From Elysia crispata (taxonomy: Eukaryota > Mollusca > Gastropoda > Plakobranchidae), in NCBI GenBank assembly GCA_033675545.1, contig JAWDGP010005687.1:152501-216500 (forward strand): DNA of 64,000 nucleotides. Reading direction: 5' to 3'. A model generated the notes under the pieces. The model was not told the DNA's origin and did no database searches. It saw only the letters and a program-made list of their open reading frames with translations. Positions within the stretch are counted from its first letter, which is position 1. Each line of letters begins with the position of its first letter. Below are positions 24,415 through 40,400 of the stretch, piece by piece. The translations under genes were made by a program, and so were the position numbers.

Positions 24415-27400
24415 ATGTACAAAATGGACGGTCATACTCATAGGCTCCCGAAGCCTAAATCAAGAGGTGAAAGAATGGTAGAACTTGCTTTAAGCAAGAT
24501 AAAATCGACATCAGATCTACCAACGAAACAAGGTAAAGATAGATCTAAGTTCTGATTTACTCTAGTATCTAGCCTCTGCTCTAGATTCTATTTCTAATTT
24601 ATAAACTTAAGCTAGAAAAATGATTAAAATGCACCCACAGCAGTTTCAACTCAAGTTCAAGTTTAGTTTGATAGTTTCTGTGAGTTAATCTAGGAATCTA
24701 GAATCTAGGGCTTAATTAAACAACTGTTCCTAGCAGATTCTATGAGGTATCAAACTGGGCTTTATTAAACAGCCGTTTTTCCAAAATATCGATGCCAGCC
24801 TAGGAAAAAGACATCTAGACTAGAATCTAGATCTAGATTTGTTTCAAGAAGTGATCAAAAGAAATCACACAAAAAGCACACGATTATTTAATTTTGGCAT
24901 TGGTATCAATGTTTTGGGAACACTTGTTTAAGAGAGCAGAATCGAGATCTAGATTCTAGATTTAGATTTGTTTTGGAAAGACTTCTGTTACGGCACTCCA
25001 TCTCCCAAAGAAGTGTCTAACACTAACCCAACCCTAATCCTAGAACTAGATTCTATCCCGGATTTGGTTAGTCTTGAACACTTATTGGGAGGTGGCGTGT
25101 CGTTACGGAATTCTAGCCTTTGTTTTAAATACATAAAAAGAAATTATTTTAATATTTTCAAAAATTTTTGCATTTTGAAGAATATCTCTAGATTAGATCC
25201 AGGTCTATCTAACAATATTAAGTTTTGTAAAATTTTAAAGAGCAGATGGAATGCTACTCTATTATAAATTTAGAATTAGAGATCTAGACTCTTTTCAACT
25301 GGAAACTGGAAATCTGACCTGTCACCATTGTTTTTCTCCTTAGATGAGGCAGGAACATCATTTGATCCCTTTGATATTGACCCTGAGGACCCCTTTGATG
25401 TTGGCTCCTGGCACTATGGAGTTGATGCTGATGATGACTCTTCCGATGCCTACATCCCTTCTGTATGTTTTTTTTTATTTGTAGTTAATCAGATTATTTA
25501 TTTATTTTGTGGTTTCTATTATATCTAGATCTATAATTTGAAGAGAGGTTTTATTTAGCATTATTTAACTTGCCAATGTTTTTTTTTTACTTTTTATCAC
25601 TAGCGGAAGGAAATAAGCATTGTAAAATATATATATATATATATATCTTGATCTAGATGTTCAAACTTAAGATCTGAAAATGTACATATAAAAAATGTTT
25701 TTTAGTCAATTGTATTTAGTTGTATGTTGTTCAGTTGCTATGCCATTACTAGTAAAACCATGGAAGCATTTGATTATATGCACTTAATATAAAATTTGTT
25801 CAACAGAGTGTGCCTGAAAGTAGTGATAGTGGCGAGGAGAGTGAAGTATTTCCCATACAGGAAATAGACACAGAAAAATTGAGCACAGCCACAAAGGTAT
25901 GGGCCAAGGCAGCTTTTTGCATTTTTGTTTATAATCATTACCAAAATTTTGAGTGCATCATGAATGAAGTTAAGTTGCAGTCACTTTGTATACTAAGTAC
26001 TAGAAACTTGTTGTACAATGGCAACAAGCAATTCCAATTTTAAATCTGTTTCTCCTTCTTCTGTGTTCGATATAAATCTATTTCAATGACATGACTTGTG
26101 AACAAGGGGTTTGAAGGATAGTTAAGTTAAAGCTCTGGAATAATAAGTCTGGGTTCAAATCTATACAAGCGGAATTTAAACCAGGGGCTTGAAAGGCTTA
26201 AAACTTGTGTTGTGGGTATTTCAAGTTGAGAGACTTTATCTTTGCTTTGTCAAGCTCCCGTTTGGTGCTTTTGATTCATACAAATATCCATTAGATTCAA
26301 AATTGTAATGCACTTACAAATTGTTCAACAGACTGTTCCTGAAGCTAGAGAGGAGAGTGATCATGACGTGTGTCCTCTTCCTAAAGTGGTTACATCAAAT
26401 GTGCAGAATACAACCACAGAGGTAAAAGCATTTTTTATTTGTTTGTTCATCATAGAAACTAGCCTACACATATTGTTTTTGCTGCAATTGTGTGAGTTAT
26501 GTAAAATGCAGCCACCCTGTATCCTTATGTGTACAACATCACAAGCAGATGTTAAAAATTGCCTGAAATTGATGTACCGGTAACAATGTTACAACAAAGT
26601 GTAAAGCATGACCTAAGAAATTCCCTGTAGTTGTCTTTGTTAAAAAAATTATGGACGTATAAAACTTGTCCACACCATAAATTCATTTATGGTTGCAACA
26701 CTGCAAGACAGCTAGAGAACTAGATGAGTGGAAGTTAAGTTGTCGCGTGCTGCATGGTAAAGATAGCCATTCTTTGTTGTGGTTTAACATCACAATTCAT
26801 ACAAAAACTCCATAATCAAACTTGTAGTAATGCACTTACAAATTGTTCTACAGACTGTTCCTGAAGCTAGAGAGGAGAGTGATCATGACGTGTGTCCTCT
26901 TCCTAAAGTGGTAACATCAAATGTGCAGAATACAACCACAGAGGTAAAGGCATTTTTTTTGTTCATCATAGAAATTAGCCTACACATATTTTTGCTGCAA
27001 TTGTGTGAGTCATGTAAATTGCAGCCACCTTGTATCCTTTTGTGTACAACATCACAAGCAGATGTTAAAAATTGCCTGAAATTGATGTACCGGTAACAAT
27101 GTTACAACAAAGTGTAAAGCATGACCTAAGAAATTCCACTGTAGTCACGTTTTCTATTTGTAAAAAATAATGGACGTATAAAACTTGTCCACACCATAAA
27201 TTCATTTATTTCTGCAACACTGCAAGATAGCTTGAGAACTAGATGAGTGGAAGTTAAGTTGTCTTGTGCTGCATGGTAAAGAAAGCCATTCTTTGTTGTG
27301 CATTAAAATCACAATTCCTGTTTGTGTTTCAGAAGAAGAAACCTAAAAGACCCTGCTATTATTGTGGTGAAGAACAATCTCAGTTGGTGAGGCATCTGAC

Positions 27401-29422
27401 AAGAAAGCACAAGATGGAGGATGCTGTGGTTGCTGCATTAAAACTTCCCAAAATGGAACAGCGTCGGGCATTTGAAAAAAATTAGAAAAGATGGAATTTT
27501 GAAAATGAACGTAAGTCTCATGGAAAAGGGTCACAATTTGATCAGAGAAAGAAGACAAGGAAGCTGCAATAATGCTGATGTAAGGATGTGCAATGGGTGT
27601 CATGGCTTTTTTGACCGGAAGCAAATTTATAGACACAAAAAAAAATGTATTGATTTGTCAGGGACCTCTTCTGGTTCAGTTAACTTTTTTAAATCATGGA
27701 GAAGTGCAGAATCTTTGTGTGTGACAAAAGAATTTAAATCTGTGATAGACAGTTTTAGAAATGATGAAGCTGGCAGGTTGTGTCAAAGTGATTCCCTAAT
27801 CATATTGTTTGGTAAAAGGCTGTGGGCCAAAAGTATAAAAAAAGAGAAACATGTTGTCATGTCAGAAATGAGAGTGCTTGCCAACTTAATACTTAGAATG
27901 AGAGTAGTATCCTTAAATGATAACCTCCGCGCACAGAATGTACTAGAAAGAGAACATTTTGATACTCTATGTGATTCTATCAGAGATCTCACAACAGGAG
28001 AAAATGGAGAAATCAAAGCTGGCTTAAAGCTGAAGATAGGCTACGTGTTAAAGAAATTGATAAAGACTGCCAAAGGGTACTATATTCAAACTAATGAAAT
28101 GGAAAAATCTGTTGAGGTTGACAGATTTTCTGCAGTGCTGGATCTCAATTGGGACTACATCTTTTACACAGCACAAGTCATGTGTGAGCAAAGACGAAAT
28201 ACACTCAGGAAACCCCAGGCAATGCCAGTTGAGGAAGATGTTTCTAAGTTGAGGGCTTTCATTTTGAATGAGATGCAAAAGCTATCAGATGATGAGCTGA
28301 TGAAATGGGACCACCATGATTTTGTAAAGATGCGGAACTTGATTGTTAGTCGTTTAACCATGTTCAATGCAAGGAGAGGAGGTGAACCTGCTAGGCTTAC
28401 TCTTCAGGAATGGGAAGAGGCTGCAAATAACTCCTGGGTTGATCCTCAACTTGTTCAAACTGTTAAAGATCCACTTGAAAAAGCCCTTTTTGAACAATTT
28501 AAGTTGGCATACCAGGCTGGCAAGGGTTCAAAGAAATTGGTGCCCATTCTGATCCCTATTGATACAGTAAAACCAATCATGAAGTTGATTGAGCAAAGAA
28601 TAGAAGTGGAAATATCAGATGCTAATCCATTCCTTTTTGCCAACACTGGAACTTCCCTTGACCATGCTGTTGGCTGGCAATGCATTAAAGCTGTCATCAA
28701 AATGATGGGTCCAGAATTGGAAAAACCAGACCTTCTGATTGCAGACAAATTCAGACATAGACTGTCAACACTTTATGCTGTTTTGGAACTTCCAGCGAAC
28801 GAGCGTGAAGCCTTCTACAGACACATGGGGCATTCAGAAGCTATAAACAAGCATGTTTATCAATGCCCTCTCTCAATTGGAGAAGTAGTCAATGTGGGTG
28901 GTTTCCTAAAAGCTGTTGATGATCCCTCTTCTTGTAAGCTGCCAGTGCCAGGAAAAACAAATTCCACAATCTCCTCCGTTGGAGCTGTCAATGAGCTCCC
29001 CACCAACAGAAAATAATGGACAGGATCATATAAATGAATTTGAGACAGAAGACAATGTTCAACAACCAACACCTGAAGAACTTGAAGAGCTCCCAGATTT
29101 GACTAGTGAAAGCAGCAAGAAGAATGTCAGTGAGGCAACTGATGCAAAGAAGGGCACTAGAAGATACTGTAAATGGTCAATCAAAAACACAAACCTGGTG
29201 AAGGAGTTCTTTACAGAAACAATACACGATTGCACTTCAAAGGGCTCCAAAGGCTCTCTGCCTGGAAAGACTTCTATCTTGGCCTTCCTTGAAAAACACC
29301 CAATTTTCAAGGAAAGGGAAACGAGTAAATTCTCTTTAAAAGAGCAGATTTCTCTTGTGAAGACAAAAATCTTCAATGAGCGAAACAAAGCACGTTCATC
29401 TTTTAAATGTTTGACTGAATAA
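24415..29422 (+). CDS. Zinc-finger tyrosine-recombinase-domain protein, Crypton-like, frameshifted
   Basis: Exons: 24415-24532, 25344-25462, 25807-25896, 26332-26421, 26854-26943, and a last exon from 27333 to 29422; all junctions are in phase. An in-frame TGA at 24400 precedes the start, which is ATG 24415 or 24424. The N-terminus is acidic (DEAGTSFDPFDIDPEDPFD). The last exon begins with a C2H2 finger (CYYCGEEQSQLVRHLTRKH) and then a CNGCHGFFDRKQIYRHKKKC finger. It continues into a tyrosine-recombinase domain: box I Arg in FNARRGGEPARL (28364-28396), box II DKFRHRLSTLY (28744-28776), then MGHSEAINKHVY with the putative nucleophile Tyr at 28858-28860. The usual first His of box II is Asp. 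The tail (KWSIKNTNLVKEFF to KTKIFNERNK) is a separate conserved-looking module. The reading frame breaks twice by a single extra base: A7 at 27475-27481 and C4 at 28998-29001. As written the first product stops after about 219 aa. It could be a domesticated host gene with assembly errors, or a decaying transposon-derived copy. Confidence 0.8.
26306..27310 (+). repeat. 522-bp tandem duplication containing a coding exon
   Basis: Two highly similar copies, about 26306-26790 and 26828-27310, each with one 90-bp phase 0-0 exon (TVPEAREESDHDVCPLP...). Both exons keep acceptor and donor, so the duplication stays in frame. The two exon copies encode the same peptide; the introns differ by small indels and substitutions. 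Confidence 0.95.
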
Positions 29423-30070
29423 CTGCCAAATAAGATATTTCACTTAAGTTTTTAATTTTCAAGACTATGAACATTACATTAGGCCTCATTGGTTTGAAAT
29501 ATAGACATTTTGTTATGGCTAAGATCAGAAGAAAAAGAAATCTATGTATGCTTTAGTAAGAAGAAATGTAGAAGTTTGTCAGTAACATTTTGAATAGTTT
29601 TTCAAGTAACGAGTGGGTTGATGTTTGTTGTTGTTTTGTTTTTTAGATAAACTTTCTTCTTTTATTTTTGTATATTTAGACATAGAATATTTGAATATTG
29701 GTAACTTTAATAGATGTATCAGGTATAGATATCTTGTACATAAGTTAGGGTAAGGTAATAGACATAGATTTAAAGGATATATGTTAAGGTTATTCTTATT
29801 GTATGTTTAAGTACATGTATAACAATTTATATTAAGTGTAGGGCAGGATATGCGTATCAATTAGCAATGCAGACATGAAAGAGGACTTACTTGAACATTT
29901 ATTGTCAAATAGAGCCCTGTTGTTTAAAAAAATGATGATTTATTATATATTTCTTAAAACTCATTTTGAACAGTTTCATTAAACGAAAGTTTAACTTTTA
30001 AATTTTAATTAAGCAAAATAGAAAGTGATGAAGTTACATTGAGATTGATGACTAAAATTGTAACATGTTC

Positions 30071-30076
30071 AATAAA
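30071..30076 (+). promoter_or_regulatory. Candidate poly(A) signal of the recombinase gene
   Basis: AATAAA about 650 bases after the last stop codon, with another at about 30127. Confidence 0.4.
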
Positions 30077-30339
30077 ATTCACTGGTGTTTAATGTATTTG
30101 CCTTAATGCAAGATTTAAAAAAAAAAATAAAATTGAGCATAGTAAATGAACTTTTCTTGTTTCCTTTTTTCAAACTATAATCGTCTGAATGTCTGTGGGT
30201 TTTTGTTTTTTTTGTGAGACAAATGTGTTGATCAGTTTGGTTTGATTTAATATAGCAAGGGTATATCAGAATCAGGGATTATATTTTTGCTTCGATTGCC
30301 TCTTTGCTTTAAGACATAAGACTTTAATGTGAGCCAGGG

Positions 30340-31110
30340 ACCAGAAAACTGCTGGAATTCTCCAGAAAAAAATCCCAAATTATATTTGTATGCAGGATTT
30401 GAACCCTGGACGGTGCATGTTGAAAATGTGTCACACTGTTACTGAAATTTTATTTTAAATAAAGTGAGTCACCTTAAATAGTACTGATACAGATTTAAAG
30501 TTACTCTTTCATCAGTTGTAGGCCCTACATGACAAGAAATCTATGAGTCTCCCTGACACTGATATTTACTGACATGCCACTCTAAATAGAATCTGTACAT
30601 GGTCACCATAAATTGCTAATCCTATCACTAGCTGCTGGAACTCTTCAGAAAAAAATCCCAAATTATATTTGTATGCTGGATTTGAACCCAGGACGGAGCA
30701 AGCTGAAAATGTGTCACCCAGTTACTGAAATTTCACTTTAATTAAATAAAGTGTGTCAACTTTAATAGTACTGATACAAAAGTTATCCCTTCATCAGATG
30801 TACATGGAAAGAAATCTATGTGTCTCCCTGACACTGATATTTACTGACATGTCACCATAATAAGTAGCATTTGTACATGGTCACCATAAAACTGCTAATT
30901 ATCCTATCACCAAATGTACAAGTATGTGTCTCCCTGACACTGATATTTACTTAATAAATATGACACCATAAGTAGCATATTTATACATGGTCACCATAAA
31001 GCTGCTATTTGGTTTAGCACAGAAGCGGTTTTCCTAATACTTATTTGTACATGGCCACCGTAAAGCTGATTTTTTGTTTAGTTCTGAAGTGGTTTTCCTA
31101 ATACTTATAG
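30340..31110 (-). repeat. ~283-bp tandem repeat with internal pol III B-box word
   Basis: Two units start at GCTGGAA 30351 and 30634, and shorter partial copies follow. Each full unit contains GGATTTGAACCC, whose reverse complement is a B-box-like GGGTTCAAATCC. The block GTCTCCCTGACACTGATATT recurs near 30548, 30825 and 30929, and CATGGTCACCATAAA recurs three more times. This looks like a tandemly amplified SINE-type element on the minus strand. Confidence 0.75.
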
Positions 31111-33172
31111 TTTTGTTAGTAAATATTAGGACGACCACTTATTTTTTTATATCTTAGAAAAATATAAAAGGAAGTTAAATAGGTACATTTAGGTACTATT
31201 TAAAGTACACTCAACACTATTCTTTAGTTCTCACTCCATTTCATTCATGCATTTATCATATAGCCACGGTATACCTAAGTAGGATTTGCACAATGGTCGT
31301 CCTAACCTGTAATTAGTTTTTATATATATATATGCCTCCAACTCTAATCTAATAAATATGTGCGAGATTTTTTTCTATAGGACGACAGAGACAAAGTTAA
31401 ATTAAAACTTTAGTGATTTGGAATAAGCTTCTTTCATTACGTTGTCAGCCGTACTCTTTACACATCAAATAGTGAAATAAGTGTCACTTTTTTTGTGATA
31501 GACATTTAGCCTTGCAGCACACGTTATGGTAAATGGAGGCATGAGATCTATAACAGTCTTTGGTTTGATTGAGTTGTGTTTGTCTTACTAAGAGAGATGA
31601 GGGATTCCTTTCAGGTAAGTATATGTTAAGTTGTGGTGTAAGTTTACAGCCATTGTTGGAGTTCCTTTGCAAGCAATTAGTCTTGTGTCATTTGTCTTGT
31701 ATATGTGAATGTAATTACAGGGGTTTAGATAGCTGGCGTAGGTACCAGTCAGTTAGTTCTAGTATAATCTTTAGCTGTGATTCTAGTCTAAGTCTTAGTA
31801 TTGACATGGAAAAAAAATTTACGCAATAAAATAATATTAGAATTTCTGGCTCAGGATTAACTCACTCAGTCACTATAGACTAACCACATGGTTTAAGGCT
31901 TACTTAAAAGGCTAGCCTCAATTTCAATGTAACTTTAAGTAACTGTAAGTAAAAAAAAAGCAGGATGTTACCAAGCAACCACCCTTGTGTGGAGCTCAAA
32001 GATAACCATCTATGCAACAACTAATGACACTACGACTTGGAGTTGGATGTTCTAAGAGCACTGCTAATGAATGTACCGGAAAAAGCCTACCATAATTCTC
32101 AAACTTCACAAAACATAGATCATTATAAGTTTTAATTGCAATTGTTAATTGTTTACTGTAGATAATGTAAACCTCTTGCTGTGGTTTTTATTATACTGCC
32201 TAAAAGCTTTCCTTGTAGTTGTAAGTGATAGGTGCATCATCTGCTGTAGCTCATGCCCTTACAACTTGTCAAACTTCATCTAAAATTATATATGGGCTTA
32301 AAATTCCTTTGTGTGGATATAGAAAAATTGCACACTTCTCAAAAGTTCCCTTTATATCAAAAAAGCCAACACTTTTAAGTTGCACGTCATACTCACTTGA
32401 TGGGGAAATTATAAGATAACTTTAAACAGGGCAGGTGTAAGATTGTGATATCTAAACCATAAATCTGAATGGTTTATTCATACAGACCATCTGAGACAAG
32501 CGGCAAAAAAAAATTTATCTATGGGCATTTCTATGATTTGCACAGAAAAATAGAAATCAGTTGTTATTAGGAATGGGGAAGGGATGTGTAAATATGGTGC
32601 TAAATTCCCAGCAAGGCCAATAGAATTTTACAAAACAATGTGATATGTGTTGGCAGGCTGGTTGTGGATGACTCTCTGTGTGTGTATGTGTTAAGATTCT
32701 TCCTTGGACAGCATTAAAATCATCTTGTACTGTATATTATAATTATTCTGTATATTAAGGCCCAAAAATCAATGTGCCCTCACTTCAATGAAATACAGCC
32801 GTCATTAAAACTTATTAGTTCTAAAAGTCTCTTTTAATACTTCAATGCTTTACTTTTAACACTGTTGAAGTTTTATATTTTAACAATCTTATTTGAAAAA
32901 GTAACGAATATTTTAGTTTAATGGTCATGAGAAATAACACTTAAATGACAAAGATTTGAAACAATAATGTTAAATTGTCTATACCTTTATATGTAGATGA
33001 TAACATTTTAAAATGATTTGTAAAATTTATAACTATTTCTAAGAGGAAGTAAAGAAACAGAAGTACTGGGTCGTTCTTGTCTATGAAGAAATATTCATAT
33101 ATTCTTCCAAAGTTTCAACACCAATATTTTTCTTCAGTTTTCTTGAATTTTGCATTGCAGATTTGCAGAAAG

Positions 33173-37349
<4,177 letters not shown>

Positions 37350-37458
37350 ATTCAGCATGTGTTTTGAATTTTCAGTGATGAAGCGTATTCAAGAGGCAGC
37401 CTGTTAGATTGGAGACAATATCTCTGATCTATTGTCGCAGTCAGTGAATTCTTATAGA

Positions 37459-37464
37459 AATAAA
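37459..37464 (+). promoter_or_regulatory. Candidate poly(A) signal for H6PD
   Basis: AATAAA 110 bases after the H6PD stop codon. Confidence 0.5.
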
Positions 37465-40400
37465 CTGGAACAATTCGAGTTGCAATTAATGTTTATTTAT
37501 TTTTCCATTGTTTTTTTTTTTTCTTTTTTTAGTCAGCAAGCCCAGGCTCAATAACCAGTTGTTGTTTTTTTCACTCATGATTTTATCGATCACATGTATT
37601 TTTAGCCCTTATCTGAGTGCTTTAAGACAGGTGGAGGTTATTGAATGCAGAAGTTGCTTGTTTTGAATTTTGAAATATGCACCGATTTTTTAAAAATTGT
37701 TTCCTTTTGTGTGCTAAGCTAGTCTTTTCTGATTGTATCTTGCTCTGCTATTCTGGTTTCTTGTTAAATTACTTTGTATTATTTTTTTGTATCCCCTGAA
37801 TTTAGGGCTTGGGTGAATAGTCTATATCATGTTCATTCTTAAAATTCTGCAATCTTGGGAGTCCTCATTTTTGAGATGCATATTGTTTTTATGCTGACTT
37901 TTCCAATTTGTACTTGAAAACCAGCACAAATTTTTCTTCTTCATGTTGTGGTGTCATATATATTGTAGGACTGACTTCTTGCAATTAAGATTTTTTTTTT
38001 GTAGAATTGTATTATATTTCTCACTGAAAGCTTTTCTTTACATTTTTTTTTCTTTTCCCATGCCTTTCTGGTGTTTCCACATCATGTGCAGGTCAAACTT
38101 CTGGCTTTGAAATTCATAGTGACTTATAATAATTTTCCTTTCGAAATCCCATTAAGTGACCTTCAATTCCAAAAAATGCAGACCAATGCAAACAATTTAG
38201 CAAATGATAATGTAATCAAAACTTGAAATTGACCAATATTATTCATTGATGGCCTCCCCGTGTCCATTTTGCTTTTCAATGTTATTTATAGGTTAGTGTA
38301 TGCAATGTTCTTCCCTTTGTCCAATCCATTTTAAGACTAGATTGTTTGCATCAAGTACTATGAAAGCATTTTTTGTATTATGTTGATCAATAATTTTATT
38401 TTATGTAAAATATTTATGACAATAGGGAACTGTGCAACCCAAATTTGAACCCTCAAGAAATTCAAGCATGATTGATTAAATCTCTGTTGGAAACCTTTTA
38501 GTTTCAGGCTAAATTTTACTCATACAAGTTATAAAACTGTTAAGGAGCAATAAAACTTATAATAATACTAGTTTTCTTCACATAGCTTTTTGCAAGGTGT
38601 CACCTGAGCATGTGCTTTCATCAAAATGTGGGAGAGAACTTTCCTAATATGTTTATTTTTGTTTTTGCAATGCATATTTTATAGTTTTAAGCCATGATTA
38701 CCAAAAATGTTTCCAAAACATGTTATTTGACATTTTTTTTTTATTGCTTTTCCAACTCTATCTTATACACTGGACACCACTTAAGAAGATGCCACATATG
38801 TCGATCTTTTTGTTGGGTCTGTACCCCTTCTTATAATATTTATATAAGCTCTTGCACATCGCTCGATTTTCAGATAAGCCGATCTTTTGGGGGAAACAAA
38901 AACGTTATTGTTTTCTCTTCTTTTAGTTTTAGCCAATAAAAAACAAGCTATATCATCTCTGATTCATCCGTTAGTAAGCATTAGACAATGTGCGAGCGAG
39001 TTAGTGCTGAAAGAGAAATGCCTTTGCATAACCTGAGAGAGCTGGCTGAATCCATGTCTAGGTACAGCTGTAGGAAAGCTGTTGGAACACCTCACACTCT
39101 CGTAAGCCTACCTGTCGCTCAACAATCATCATCATCAAAAAGTTCAACAAAACACGCTAACTTGTGTGTATAGGGGCGGGGGCGATTTGGAAGGAGTACT
39201 GGCCTAAGCTAGACTAGAGATGATGTCCCTTGTGTCAAGGATAGACATTTTTTCTCTGTGATTGGTCGATTGGCCACTATTGACCCATCACATAAGAGAT
39301 AGGGATGAAAAGAAAGGGAAAACAATCTTTTTTTTTCTATAACAAAAAGAAAACGTGACAAAAGTCTAAACATACACACAAAATGAATAGTCTGCTTATA
39401 GTGGCATGGTATAAATTTACCGTTGCCTATTACTTTTTTTTTGTAGGGAAGATAACCTTGATTTACTAAACTCGTTTTTTCGTATAAGTCTATATTGTTA
39501 GTTATGTCCCCTGAAGATCGAGTTTAGCAGTCTTGACTGTAAATGTATATATGTGAATTTTGATAGATACATACCTCAAAGGTTTTTTAGTCATATTTTG
39601 TTTCAAAGAAAAAAAATTTTTTTTTTCGATGATGGTAATTAGATCTAGCAAAGGATTAAGAGGAAAGAAAAAATTTATTAATTTAACTATATATGATACA
39701 TGAATTTTTTTTATTCTTGCAAAGCTTGCATACATACAAGTATGCATGGTTTATGTTTGAAATGCAAATTTTACATTTTCTAGCCATGGTTATCAATTTA
39801 TAATCTTTCCAAAGCTGTTTTACTTGATACATTGTTGATTTATTAAAAAAATCAATTGTTCTATGTAGAATCTTTTGTAATAGAATCAAAATTTATATCA
39901 AATAGTCATTTTTCATTTAACTATAAAGATCTTTTCCCATTCCTTAAAATTTACCTCAAATGTAATACAAAATATTTCAGAAGCATATCAGGTGCAGAAG
40001 ATCGTCACAGAAAGCCCAAAGCACTTATACTTCTTTTTTTTTCTCAGTATGAATTTTAGCTGTAAAAATAGATTTCATATTCAGTTGGTTATTTGTTACA
40101 GCACATGTGATAATATATGCTGTTTGATGCTTCATATATATGTATATGCTGTTTTGTTTTGTTTTTTTTTTCATTTGTATCTTTGCAAAGAAATGCGACT
40201 GTACTGAAGTTTTCAAAATAACCTGTTTGAATCTGTCATACCCATGATCAAGTTGGGGTCATAGACTCTAGCTAAGAAATTCTTGAGATCAAATCCAGAA
40301 AAAAAAAGAAAATCAAGCCAAGAGTTGCACCTTTAGGAACGGTGTGTTTTTCACATTTTCTTCCAACCTTGCTAGAGATCAAATTTACTTCTGATATTGA

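Larger units (their letters stand above)
29423..33172. other. Intergenic region between the recombinase gene and H6PD
   Basis: It begins with the likely 3' UTR of the recombinase gene (AATAAA at 30071). A SINE-like tandem array follows at about 30340-31110. I see no supported exon from 31111 to 33160. The H6PD coding exon begins after an AG acceptor at 33160, so a non-coding 5' exon of H6PD should lie somewhere in this stretch. Confidence 0.55.

Noticed and set aside
27475..27481. Programmed -1 frameshift at the A7 run
   Set aside because: The downstream frame is +1 relative to the upstream one, so a canonical -1 slippery heptamer would not connect them.
33077..33172. N-terminal extension of the H6PD frame
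   Set aside because: An AG acceptor at 33160 and the signal peptide beginning at Met 33173 show that the upstream codons are intronic or UTR.
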